From assembly GCF_014203225.1 (NCBI RefSeq), contig NZ_JACHIO010000018.1, forward strand, positions 1 through 64,000: 64,000 bases of DNA, read 5' to 3'. The position numbers were made by a program, and so were the translations under genes. Shown here one piece after another: positions 42,786 to 50,680 of this stretch. Positions within the stretch are counted from its first letter, which is position 1; every line of letters starts with the position of its first letter. The stretch is from Granulicella mallensis. GTDB lineage: Bacteria; Acidobacteriota; Terriglobia; Terriglobales; Acidobacteriaceae. Under the pieces are notes generated by a model that saw only the letters and a list, made by a program, of their open reading frames with translations, did no database searches and was not told the DNA's origin.

Positions 42786-43946
42786 CTAGTCTTCGTCGCT
42801 GCTGTCCCCATCGGCCTGCGGCTCGCTCTCCGGCACATGAACGGGCTCCTCAGGAACAGGCTCACTTACCAGCGGCTCGACCTCATGCGTATCGGCATGC
42901 TCAAGGTTATGCCCCTCGGGCTTCGTCGAGTCGTCGCTGATCAGCTCCTCGACGCTCTCATGCAGCGTGCTGGTCGGCTCAGGAGTTGAGTTGGCCTCGT
43001 CCAGGCTGGAGGGCGTACCGCCGTTGACGTCGTCCATGGGGATCTCCTCCTGCACGGGTTCGCTATCCGCAAGTTCACCGGCCATCTTCTCAAACTCTTC
43101 GATGCTGGGGAGCTCGTTGATGTCCTTCAGTCCGAAACGGACAAGGAAGTCCTTGGTCGTCTTGTACAGGATGGGACGGCCGATCACCTGCTTACGTCCG
43201 GCAGTCGTCACCAGCTTGCGCGCCATCAGAGAACCGAGCACGCCGCCAGAGTCGACACCACGAATCTCGGAGACCTCAGGAGCGGTCACCGGCTGCTTGT
43301 AGGCCACCACGGCAAGCGTCTCGAGCGCCTGCAGGGACAGCTTGAGAGGCGGTTTGAGCGATTTGACGAAGCCGCGCACGGCATCGTGATACTCAGGCTT
43401 GGTCGCCAGGCGGAAACCGCCCGCTACCTCGCGAATCTCCAGTCCACGGTCGTTATTCACGTAGTCGGAGATGAGCTGATCGAGCAGCGAACGGAAGTAA
43501 TCGCGCAGCTTGCGTTCCCGTTCACGGGTGAGCTTTTTGTCCTCAACCGGAGATTCCGCTGGAACCTCCGCGGACGGCTCTGCCGGCAGCTCAGTCGCTG
43601 GGGCCGTCTCCGGAGCAGGCTCCGGCTCGACAGGCTGGGTCTCTACGCTCTCAACCTCACCCGTTACAGCCGATTCCTCGACCGGTTCATCGGGCGTTTC
43701 AGCGCTCGAAACCTCGGACTCGTCCAGGGTCTCGGCATTCAAGGCATCCTGGTCAATCAGTGAATCCTGGTCAACGGTTTCAGCTTCGCCGGCGGGATTT
43801 TCGTCCAGCGCCAGTGACTGCTGCTGCGACTCGAGGGCATCGAGTTCGGCCTGGCCTTCTTCGCCCAGCAGGCCGGTGAGTTGCGCGAGCGTCACGGGCT
43901 CTTCTGACGCGTAGATGACAGCTTCGATCTTGGCTTTAAGGCTCAT
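42786..43946 (-). CDS. scpB: Segregation and condensation protein ScpB with acidic insertion and tail
   Basis: 386 residues from the ATG at 43946, almost twice the usual ScpB length. ScpB forms the kleisin-interacting dimer of the SMC-ScpAB condensin. The start MSLKAKIEAVIYASEEPVTL is the first winged-helix, but residues about 35-135 are a Glu/Pro/Ser-rich insertion. The fold then resumes (LISDYVNNDRGLEIREVAGG, LSLQALETLAVVAYKQPVT, RGVDSGGVLGSLMARKLV). Residues about 290-386 are a second acidic, probably disordered tail. ScpA is not in the window. Confidence 0.9.
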   Translation of the reverse strand: MSLKAKIEAVIYASEEPVTLAQLTGLLGEEGQAELDALESQQQSLALDENPAGEAETVDQDSLIDQDALNAETLDESEVSSAETPDEPVEESAVTGEVESVETQPVEPEPAPETAPATELPAEPSAEVPAESPVEDKKLTRERERKLRDYFRSLLDQLISDYVNNDRGLEIREVAGGFRLATKPEYHDAVRGFVKSLKPPLKLSLQALETLAVVAYKQPVTAPEVSEIRGVDSGGVLGSLMARKLVTTAGRKQVIGRPILYKTTKDFLVRFGLKDINELPSIEEFEKMAGELADSEPVQEEIPMDDVNGGTPSSLDEANSTPEPTSTLHESVEELISDDSTKPEGHNLEHADTHEVEPLVSEPVPEEPVHVPESEPQADGDSSDED

Positions 43947-44021
43947 GGGTTGCAGGGATGAGTGTATCAATCCCCGCAACCCAACGGGCCAGCTTTCCTG
44001 TGTTTGCCAGGGGGATGTCAT

Positions 44022-44118
44022 CAAACTGCAAACGCTAAGTGCGCCGAGTACGCCAAGTTGACGCAAGGAAACCTGGCGCAAACTCGGCGTCCTTCGCGTA
44101 TTCGGCGTTTGCAGTTTG
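44022..44118. repeat. Inverted repeat between SDR gene and scpB
   Basis: caaactgcaaacgc (44022-44035) and gcgtttgcagtttg (44105-44118), perfect 14-bp arms, with further partial pairing inside (cgccgagtacgcc against tattcggcg). Preceded by gtcat, like the outer arm at 42670. Confidence 0.7.
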
Positions 44119-44136
44119 GATTAGCACGGCAGCTGC

Positions 44137-44901
44137 TTAGTGAGCTCCGTTGACCATCGCGAAGACCTCGGCGGCCTGCGGCGCCACGGCGGAATCGTGC
44201 AGGAAGCGCGCATTGGCGATGAGCAACTCCACTCCGTCGGTAGCGAGCGCTTCCATGGCCCCGGCGATAAAGTCCGCCAGTGGCATGGGTTTCATCTCGC
44301 CATGGTCGGCCTGCTCCGGCTGTGCCGCAGCCAGTTCGGTCCCAACCCAGGGCGGAGCGAGTTCCACGACGCGCACGGTCGTCTCGCGCAACTGGTGGCG
44401 CAGCGACATCGAGAAGGAGTGCACAAAAGCCTTGGTCGCGCAGTAGACCGGGTAGACCGCCATCGGCGTGAAGGCCAGGCCCGAGGTGACATTGATGATC
44501 GTCGCCGCAGCCTGCTGCTTCAGATGCGGCAGAAAGGTGGAGCTGACGCGCAGGACGCCGAGGATGTTGATGTCGATCTCCGAAGCGACATTGGCCTCGT
44601 TGAGCGTAGCTTCTGTAGCGAAGTTATGCTGCCACTGCACCCCGGCGTTGTTGATGACCACGTTCAGCGCGGGGAAGCGCCGTGTCAGCTCCGCGGCTCC
44701 GGCAGTAATGCTCTCGGGCGAAGCGGCGTCGAAGACGATGAATTCCATGCCCGGGTTGGCAGCAGCAGTGGCAGCAAGAACACTCTCGCGACGGCCACCG
44801 ATGATGACCTTGTTGCCCAGCTTGTGGAAGGCTTCGGCGAGCCCGCGGCCGATGCCGGAACCGCCGCCGGTGATGAAGATCGTGTTTCCTGTGGTATTCA
44901 T
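44137..44901 (-). CDS. Short-chain dehydrogenase/reductase (DltE-like)
   Basis: 254 residues, Rossmann fold. NAD(P)-binding TGGGSGIG (11-18), NNAG (84-87), catalytic Ser140 and Tyr153-x-x-x-Lys157 (VYCATK). The substrate is not evident. AAGGAGA precedes the ATG. An HxlR regulator is divergently transcribed 104 bases away, a common arrangement for oxidoreductases controlled by redox- or aldehyde-responsive HxlR proteins. Confidence 0.9.
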   Translation of the reverse strand: MNTTGNTIFITGGGSGIGRGLAEAFHKLGNKVIIGGRRESVLAATAAANPGMEFIVFDAASPESITAGAAELTRRFPALNVVINNAGVQWQHNFATEATLNEANVASEIDINILGVLRVSSTFLPHLKQQAAATIINVTSGLAFTPMAVYPVYCATKAFVHSFSMSLRHQLRETTVRVVELAPPWVGTELAAAQPEQADHGEMKPMPLADFIAGAMEALATDGVELLIANARFLHDSAVAPQAAEVFAMVNGAH

Positions 44902-45005
44902 GCGTTGTCTCCTTGAGCTACTCTAGAGTTGACACTCTCCTTTAGGAAGTAGGCACTTAATCGTTCTGTACTTACTTAATGGAAACCGTAAAGGAGATTT
45001 GCAAA
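44902..45005. promoter_or_regulatory. Divergent promoter/operator region, SDR / HxlR
   Basis: 104 bases. Near 44945-44982 are repeated elements gaagtaggcacttaa and gtacttacttaa, with gtac/ttac cores like those seen in HxlR-family operators. The HxlR gene has AAAGGAGA seven bases before its ATG. Confidence 0.45.
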
Positions 45006-45395
45006 ATGGCCGATGAATCGAAGCGTACCCCAGAACTGGAACGAATGGTTCGCGAGATGATCGACGCGGTTGCCGATCGCTGGACGATGTATGTGCTGGA
45101 GGCCCTGGAGGAGCACGGAGAGGTGCGCTTTACGCGGTTGGCGGAACTGGTCGGTGGCGTAAGCCAGAAGATGCTGACCAAGACCCTGCGCCAGATGGAG
45201 CGCGACGGTCTGATCGTGCGCACCGTGCACCCCGTGATTCCGCCGCACGTGGAGTACCGGCTGACGGACATGGGCCTCAGCCTGTCGGAGGCCTTCTGCG
45301 GCGTCTGGCAATGGGTGATGGCACATCAGGAGCGCGTGCAGACGGCTCGGCGGGAGTTCGACGCCAGGCCCAAGATCGTTGTAGCGGCGAAATGA
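45006..45395 (+). CDS. HxlR-family winged-helix transcriptional regulator
   Basis: 129 residues from the ATG at 45006, chosen for its strong ribosome binding site. The HxlR core reads IDAVADRWTMYVLEALEEHG, VRFTRLAELVGGVSQKMLTK and the wing DGLIVRTVHPVIPPHVEYRL. No Cys in the classic N-terminal redox position is seen, so the signal may not be a thiol oxidant. It probably controls the divergent SDR gene. Confidence 0.9.
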   Translation: MADESKRTPELERMVREMIDAVADRWTMYVLEALEEHGEVRFTRLAELVGGVSQKMLTKTLRQMERDGLIVRTVHPVIPPHVEYRLTDMGLSLSEAFCGVWQWVMAHQERVQTARREFDARPKIVVAAK

Positions 45396-45412
45396 TTGGG
45401 TTGGGTTTCCCT

Positions 45413-46036
45413 TCAGAGTGGCGAAAGGATAGAAGCGAAGATTGCGGCTAACGATGCAGAATCGCCGTGCATCACCGCGAGGTCACGGGCTGCATAGAGC
45501 TGCTCGCGAAGCCCCTCTTCTGCCGCAAGGATGCTCCAGTCAAGCTGGTAGCCTGCAGTCTGAGCCAAACCTGAAAAGAATAGGCGAAGCGTACGGCTAT
45601 TGCCTTCACGGAACGGATGGACGGCATCGAGCTCCCCATAAAAATGAGCTGCCCGTTCGATGAAAGCTTGTTGAGGCATCCCTGTAAGGTATCCCTCCGC
45701 CGCGAGACGCCGAAAGACCAGGCCTATTTGTTCAGGAATGAATGCCGAATCACAATAGACAACGGCGTAACCGCTGGCACGGACTTTAGTTATACGGCCT
45801 GTGTGCACACGTACCTGTCCCGCGAAGGGATAGAGCTTGCCAAAAAGCGTTCGATGTATCAAGAGAAGTTTTGCGAGATCGTACGGTGGGCTGAAGGACG
45901 TTTCGACGAGTAGCGTCTGTGAGGCCGTCAGCGCCGCCTCCGTCATTTCAAGCATGTCACGGTCGCGAATGTCGGCTAAATTCTTGAGGACATTCGTTCC
46001 GGGATAGCAGTAGGGGTCGACAAATGCTTGCTTCAC
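45413..46036 (-). CDS. Fic/DOC family protein (probable AMPylating toxin)
   Basis: 207 residues, GTG start overlapping the antitoxin stop (GTGA). The Fic motif is HPFREGNSRTLR (about residues 139-150), with catalytic His and the anion-binding Glu-Gly-Asn; Ser replaces the usual second Gly. A beta-hairpin flap (VRVHTGRITKVRASGYAVVY) precedes it. Fic enzymes transfer AMP from ATP to Tyr/Ser/Thr of targets such as gyrase subunits. The small upstream gene is a class I-type antitoxin. Confidence 0.9.
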   Translation of the reverse strand: MKQAFVDPYCYPGTNVLKNLADIRDRDMLEMTEAALTASQTLLVETSFSPPYDLAKLLLIHRTLFGKLYPFAGQVRVHTGRITKVRASGYAVVYCDSAFIPEQIGLVFRRLAAEGYLTGMPQQAFIERAAHFYGELDAVHPFREGNSRTLRLFFSGLAQTAGYQLDWSILAAEEGLREQLYAARDLAVMHGDSASLAAIFASILSPL

Positions 46037-46251
46037 GCGGCAGCGTTATTCGTTTGCCGCCGCATGGCATAGGCAATAATTTCATCACCCATCTCGGAGG
46101 CAGACATCTCACCAGAGAGGACCTGATTCTTTAGCTTTGCATAGAGCGGATGCTGGTGGGGGTCGAATCCCTCCAACGCCACATTCGCTTCGCCCAGCGA
46201 AAAAGCATCTTTCAATTGGTCAAGATTTACGGGACTTTTGCTGGCAATCAT
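46033..46251 (-). CDS. VbhA-like antitoxin of the Fic pair
   Basis: 72 residues, RBS GGAG seven bases upstream. Its layout resembles VbhA: a helix ending in ANVALEGFDPHQHP, then LKNQVLSGEMSASEMGDEII. Known class I antitoxins use (S/T)xxxE(G/N) to block ATP in the Fic active site; here the corresponding block reads NVALEG, with Asn in place of Ser/Thr. It is immediately upstream of and coupled to the fic gene. Confidence 0.82.
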   Translation of the reverse strand: MIASKSPVNLDQLKDAFSLGEANVALEGFDPHQHPLYAKLKNQVLSGEMSASEMGDEIIAYAMRRQTNNAAA

Positions 46252-46338
46252 AGTAATCTCCGCAGAAACGCCTCCTTACATTATAGCTGTTTCCCCACGT
46301 CTTTCTGGCCCGCAACTCCCGCTCTACACTGGATAACT

Positions 46339-47055
46339 ATGCAATCCTCCACCCCCTCTTCACTGCATCATGAGCACCACTTTGAGTCCTCCGACGTCGT
46401 ACGCGACATCGTCATCGGGCTTGCCGATGGACTGACCGTGCCGTTTGCTCTGGCGGCGGGGCTGGCCGGTGCGGTCGATTCCGGACACCTCGTCATCATC
46501 GCCGGGCTCGCCGAGATCGCGGCCGGGTCCATCGCGATGGGGCTGGGCGGCTATCTCGCGGCGCGGGGAGACGCCGAACACTTCGCCTCCGAACGCCGCC
46601 GCGAAGAGCACGAGGTCGTCGAACGGCCCGGCGACGAGGAAGACGAGATCTACGAGATCTTTGCCGCCTACTCGGTCGACCGCAAAGCGGCGGAACCCGT
46701 CCTGCGTGCACTCCAGGCCAACCCCAGGGCCTATGTCGATTTCATGATGCGCTTCGAGCTGGGCCTTGAAACACCGGTAGAGGGCAGGGCCTGGCGGTCG
46801 GCCTTGACCATCGCGGCCTCCTACATCGCAGGAGGATTTATCCCCCTGCTGCCCTACATGCTGCTCGCCGACACCTTCTCCGCGTTGCGGTCCTCGGTGG
46901 TGATCACCCTGATCGCCCTGGCGGTCTTCGGAGGGGTGAAGGGGAGGCTGCTTGGCTCGCATTGGCTGCGCAGCGCCGTACAAACCGTTCTGATCGGAGG
47001 AGCCGCGGCGGCGGCCGCCTTTGGGCTCGCCCGATTATTGAACGCACATGCGTGA
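46339..47055 (+). CDS. VIT1/CCC1-family iron/manganese transporter
   Basis: 238 residues. The first helix is VVRDIVIGLADGLTVPFALA, the family signature, with MGLGGYLAARGDAEH (Gly-rich helix and Met/Glu metal site). A Glu-rich cytoplasmic loop (SERRREEHEVVERPGDEEDE) may bind metal. Three more helices follow. It would export or store Fe(II)/Mn(II). I use the ATG at 46339 because upstream codons overlap the antitoxin gene on the other strand. Confidence 0.9.
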   Translation: MQSSTPSSLHHEHHFESSDVVRDIVIGLADGLTVPFALAAGLAGAVDSGHLVIIAGLAEIAAGSIAMGLGGYLAARGDAEHFASERRREEHEVVERPGDEEDEIYEIFAAYSVDRKAAEPVLRALQANPRAYVDFMMRFELGLETPVEGRAWRSALTIAASYIAGGFIPLLPYMLLADTFSALRSSVVITLIALAVFGGVKGRLLGSHWLRSAVQTVLIGGAAAAAAFGLARLLNAHA

Positions 47056-47127
47056 AACCTTTAGCCCGTTGAAACCATCTTCTTCTTGCACAGGCGCTTT
47101 CTATCCCGTAGCGTTTGGTAAGGTACT

Positions 47128-48549
47128 GTGAGCTCGGCTAGCAAACTCATGGAAAGCAACACGCAGAGTAGTGCCATTGATTCGAAGAAGCCCAGCCGAA
47201 GACTGGAGCGTGCCCTGATGTTAACCGAACCCTCTATTGCCACTTCGCTGCTCAAACGCTTCCTTGACGTCCGTCAGGCGACGATGCAGTTCTGCGCGCC
47301 TCTTACCCCGGAAGATCTGATGGTGCAGTCCTGCTCCGAGGCCTCGCCCGTAAAGTGGCACCTCGCGCACACCTCGTGGTTCTTCGAGACCTTCGTGCTC
47401 GGCGAGTTCGTGGCCGCTTATCAGCCATTCCATCCCGACTTCCGCTGGCTCTTCAACAGCTACTACAAGTCGCTCGGCGAGATGCCGGAGAAGAAACTGC
47501 GCGCATCCTTCTCCCGGCCACCGCTCGACCAGATCCTGGCCTATCGACGTCATGTCGACGCTGCCATCACCCGCCTGCTGGAGCATGCCCCGCAAGACGA
47601 AGCGTTGCGCCGCATCGTCCTGGGCCTCGAACACGAGCAGCAGCACCTTGAATTGATCGCCACTGACACCAAGCACGCGCTCTTCACCAACCCGCTGCAT
47701 CCGGCCTACGTAGCCGCTCCGGACAACTTCGCCGGAGACAACGCACAGATCGCCCCACCGCTGGACTGGTTCAGCTTCTCCCCCGGATATCCCGTCCGCC
47801 CGGGCGTCGTCGAGATTGGTGTTACCCCCGACCCCACGGCCATCGACAGCTTTGCCTTCGATAACGAGACGCCGCGCCATCCGGTCTACCTCGCCCCCTT
47901 TCGCATGGCTTCGCGCCTTACTACCTGCGCCGAGTATCTGGCCTTCATCGACGAGAACGGTTACTCCCGCCCCGAGCTCTGGCTCTCCGAAGGTTGGGAC
48001 ACCATGCGCGCGGAAGGCTGGCAGGCTCCGCTCTACTGGCAGCGCGATGCCAACACCAAATCCGGTTGGAGCGTCTATACGCTGCACGGCTTCCGTCCTC
48101 TCGACGAACTCTCCGAGACGCCTGTCTGCCATCTCAGCTTCTTCGAGGCCGATGCCTTCGCACGTTGGGCCGGCCATCGCCTGCCCAGTGAGTTCGAGTG
48201 GGAGTTTGTCGCTGCCCAGCAGCCGATCGAAGGCAATCTGCTCGAACACGAGAGCCTGCATCCGTCATCGGCCAGCGCCGCCGCGACAAAACCTCACGCT
48301 CCGCAGCAGCTCTTCGGCGACGTCTGGGAGTGGACCCAGTCTCCCTACACCGGCTATCCCCGCTATAAGCCTCTGCCTGGCGCACTCGGTGAGTACAACG
48401 GCAAGTTCATGAGCTCGCAGATCGTACTGCGCGGCGGCTCCTGCGTGACGCCGAAGACCCATATCCGCGCGACGTATCGCAACTTCTTCTCACCCGGCAC
48501 AAGGTGGCAGTTCAGCGGCCTTCGGCTGGCGCGCGATGGTGCGAGTTAG
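47128..48549 (+). CDS. egtB: Ergothioneine biosynthesis protein EgtB (sulfoxide synthase)
   Basis: 473 residues. N-terminal DinB-type domain with the iron ligands: His78/His81 in WHLAHTSWFFE and His169, His173 in LEHEQQHLEL. The C-terminal formylglycine-enzyme-like domain (about 225-470) ends in LRGGSCVTP and RNFFSPGTRWQFSGLRLARD. EgtB joins trimethylhistidine (hercynine) to cysteine or gamma-glutamylcysteine. The GTG at 47128 is the longest start; ATGs at 47149 and 47218 are possible and better fit the family start MLTEP. Confidence 0.92.
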   Translation: MSSASKLMESNTQSSAIDSKKPSRRLERALMLTEPSIATSLLKRFLDVRQATMQFCAPLTPEDLMVQSCSEASPVKWHLAHTSWFFETFVLGEFVAAYQPFHPDFRWLFNSYYKSLGEMPEKKLRASFSRPPLDQILAYRRHVDAAITRLLEHAPQDEALRRIVLGLEHEQQHLELIATDTKHALFTNPLHPAYVAAPDNFAGDNAQIAPPLDWFSFSPGYPVRPGVVEIGVTPDPTAIDSFAFDNETPRHPVYLAPFRMASRLTTCAEYLAFIDENGYSRPELWLSEGWDTMRAEGWQAPLYWQRDANTKSGWSVYTLHGFRPLDELSETPVCHLSFFEADAFARWAGHRLPSEFEWEFVAAQQPIEGNLLEHESLHPSSASAAATKPHAPQQLFGDVWEWTQSPYTGYPRYKPLPGALGEYNGKFMSSQIVLRGGSCVTPKTHIRATYRNFFSPGTRWQFSGLRLARDGAS

Positions 48550-48682
48550 GTTCTGTCGAAACCGAAGCAACGACAGAAGCGAGATCGCATCGAATCCCTG
48601 CAAGCACAGATTCAATGAATCTGGCATTCTGTTTCAACCGTACCCACGATTAAGAACGAAACAGCAAAGGCACAGACTCTTG

Positions 48683-49648
48683 ATGACCGAAGCCCCCGAA
48701 GCCCTGCTCGAAGCCGTACTCCACGAAGCCCTCAGCGGCCTTGCCAGCAACCCCAAGACGCTCTCGCCCTGGCTCTTCTATGACGAGCTGGGGTCGCGAC
48801 TCTTCGAACAGATCACGGCCTTGCCGGAGTATTACCTCACGCGCGTCGAACGCTCGATCCTTGCCGCGCACGCGGACGAGATCTTCCGCGACGGCACCTC
48901 GGCCGTAACTATTGCGGAGCTTGGTGCGGGAACCGCGGCTAAAACCGGCCTGCTGCTTGAGGCGGCAACGCGTTTTCAAAGTGAAGTTCTCTATCAACCG
49001 ATCGATGTAAGCCCCACGGCTCTCGAAGAAGCTGCAACGGCCATCGCCGCGAATATTCCCGGTGTCGCAGTGCAACCGCGTGTGGCGAACTACATCACCG
49101 AACCCTTCGAACTGGAACGGCCCGATGGCTCCCGCATCCTCTCGCTGTACATCGGCTCCAGCATCGGCAACTTTACGCCGAAGGAAGCGACCGCAATTCT
49201 GCATAACCTGCGGGAACATCTGCAACCCGGCGACTCCCTGCTGCTTGGAACGGACATGGCCCCGGGAGCGCACAAGTCAGTCGCCAAGTTGCTCGCCGCC
49301 TACGACGACGCTGCCGGTGTCACGGCTGCCTTCAACAAGAACATCCTCACGCGCCTGAACCGCGAGCTCGATGCCAACTTCGATCTCGATGCCTTCGCGC
49401 ATCGGGCGCGGTGGAATGCAGAAGCCAGCCGTATCGAGATGCACCTCGAGAGCCTCGCAGCGCAGACGGTCTCCCTTGCGGGCAAGCGCATTCGCTTCGC
49501 GCAGGGCGAAACGATCCATACGGAGAACAGCTACAAGTTCACCGATGCCGCAGTGACGGACCTCTTAGCCAGCGTGGGCTTTGAACCCGTACATATCTGG
49601 CATGACGACAACCGGTATTTTGCGGTTACGCTCGCACGGGCTGTTTAG
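48683..49648 (+). CDS. egtD: L-histidine N-alpha-methyltransferase EgtD
   Basis: 321 residues from the ATG at 48683, the usual EgtD length. FYDELGSRLFEQITALPEYYLTRVE is the family start, ELGAGTAAKT the SAM-binding motif, and YIGSSIGNF and FNKNILTRLNREL are EgtD signatures. It makes hercynine, the EgtB substrate. It lies 133 bases downstream of egtB, probably in the same operon. No egtA, egtC or egtE is present here. Confidence 0.95.
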   Translation: MTEAPEALLEAVLHEALSGLASNPKTLSPWLFYDELGSRLFEQITALPEYYLTRVERSILAAHADEIFRDGTSAVTIAELGAGTAAKTGLLLEAATRFQSEVLYQPIDVSPTALEEAATAIAANIPGVAVQPRVANYITEPFELERPDGSRILSLYIGSSIGNFTPKEATAILHNLREHLQPGDSLLLGTDMAPGAHKSVAKLLAAYDDAAGVTAAFNKNILTRLNRELDANFDLDAFAHRARWNAEASRIEMHLESLAAQTVSLAGKRIRFAQGETIHTENSYKFTDAAVTDLLASVGFEPVHIWHDDNRYFAVTLARAV

Positions 49649-49978
49649 CGACAGGTCTTTGGGGAACGCCCGAAAGATAGTCGAAGCAGACACATGTCAG
49701 AGTTGTCATACCTCAACCGGGTGCCCCATCCTCGACGCGCGGCTTTATGCGCGGCAGGGTGGGGTATAGACGCTAAGCGAATCCCACAGATCTTCGAAGC
49801 GCGCTCTGCGTCGGGGGTATCGTTTGCGGTAGCAAACGATCGCTCTCCTCAATTCGGGCGTGGTCGCTGCTACAAATCAAAGGCGGTCGTGCTTCGCACG
49901 ATACCCCACCCTGCCGCGCAAAAAACGCGCGTCGAGGATGGGGCACCCGGTTGAGGTGGCAATTTTGAAGTGATTTTT
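49649..49978. repeat. Region with a 56-57 bp near-perfect inverted repeat
   Basis: 330 bases between convergent egtD and moaC; no gene. Left arm 49711-49767 starts cctcaaccgggtgccccatc and ends cagggtggggtat; right arm 49901-49956 is its complement except for a short mismatch in the centre (ggctttat against gtttttt). The 133-base middle holds further hairpins: atcgtttgc/gcaaacgat and cgtgc/gcacg. The arms themselves contain cgcgc... gcgcg sub-palindromes. Confidence 0.85.
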
Positions 49979-50452
49979 CTAGGAATTACCGCGCCGATAC
50001 TCGCCACTCTTGCCGCCCGTCTTCGACAGCAGCACGATCTCACGAATCCTGATGCCCTTATCGAGCGCCTTGGTCATGTCGTACACGGTCAGCGCAGCCA
50101 CCGAGGCCGCTGTCATCGCTTCCATCTCGACACCCGTGCCCGCAATCGTCGCAGCCGTTGCACGAATCTCTACCCCACCCGCAACCACCGTCGCCTGCAC
50201 ATCGACAAAGCTCAAAGCCAGCGGATGGCACATCGGAATCAACTCACTGGTACGCTTGGCCGCCTGAATCCCCGCAAAGCGCGCCACCTCCAGTGGATTG
50301 CCCTTGGGATTCTGCGGCAACGCCGCGAGTACAGCCTCGTTCAGTTCGACGAATGCGGCTGCGACGGCCTCACGGCGAGTTGCGGCCTTCGCGCTCACGT
50401 CGACCATGTGAGCCTGGCCAGCTTCATCGAAGTGGGAGAGTTTGTCGATCAT
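49979..50452 (-). CDS. moaC: Cyclic pyranopterin monophosphate synthase MoaC
   Basis: 157 residues. The ATG at 50452 overlaps the stop of the upstream membrane protein (ATGA) and gives MIDKLSHFDEAGQAHMVDVS, the standard MoaC start. The active-site KRTSELIPMCHPL and the late YDMTKALDKG are intact. MoaC forms cPMP with MoaA in molybdopterin synthesis. It is the last gene of the moeA cluster. Confidence 0.95.
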   Translation of the reverse strand: MIDKLSHFDEAGQAHMVDVSAKAATRREAVAAAFVELNEAVLAALPQNPKGNPLEVARFAGIQAAKRTSELIPMCHPLALSFVDVQATVVAGGVEIRATAATIAGTGVEMEAMTAASVAALTVYDMTKALDKGIRIREIVLLSKTGGKSGEYRRGNS

Positions 50453-50670
50453 CTTCTGCTCCGCCCGAGCCATATCAGATTGCAAGCAGCCACAATGAAT
50501 GACGTACCCAGCAGTATTGCCACATGAAACAGCCATGCTGGATAAATATCCATACCGAGGCTTCCTAAGTAGACACTGAGCACGGAGTCTACAAGCAGGA
50601 ACGCTGCACTGGTAATGATTGCCGCACATGTGACGGCACGCATCAGATTAATTCGCCGCAATGACTGCAT
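50449..50670 (-). CDS. Small two-helix membrane protein between moeA and moaC
   Basis: 73 residues from the ATG at 50670. Two hydrophobic segments (AVTCAAIITSAAFLLVDSVL and LFHVAILLGTSFIVAACNLI) are joined by a short loop, and the tail GRSRR is basic. It starts 10 bases after moeA and its TGA overlaps moaC's ATG, so it seems coupled to both. I recognise no family. The RBS is weak. Confidence 0.6.
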   Translation of the reverse strand: MQSLRRINLMRAVTCAAIITSAAFLLVDSVLSVYLGSLGMDIYPAWLFHVAILLGTSFIVAACNLIWLGRSRR

Positions 50671-50680
50671 AACCGCAATG

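Noticed and set aside
47221-48261. 346-codon minus-strand ORF over egtB
   Set aside because: Antisense to a complete EgtB with intact iron ligands; no recognisable domain.
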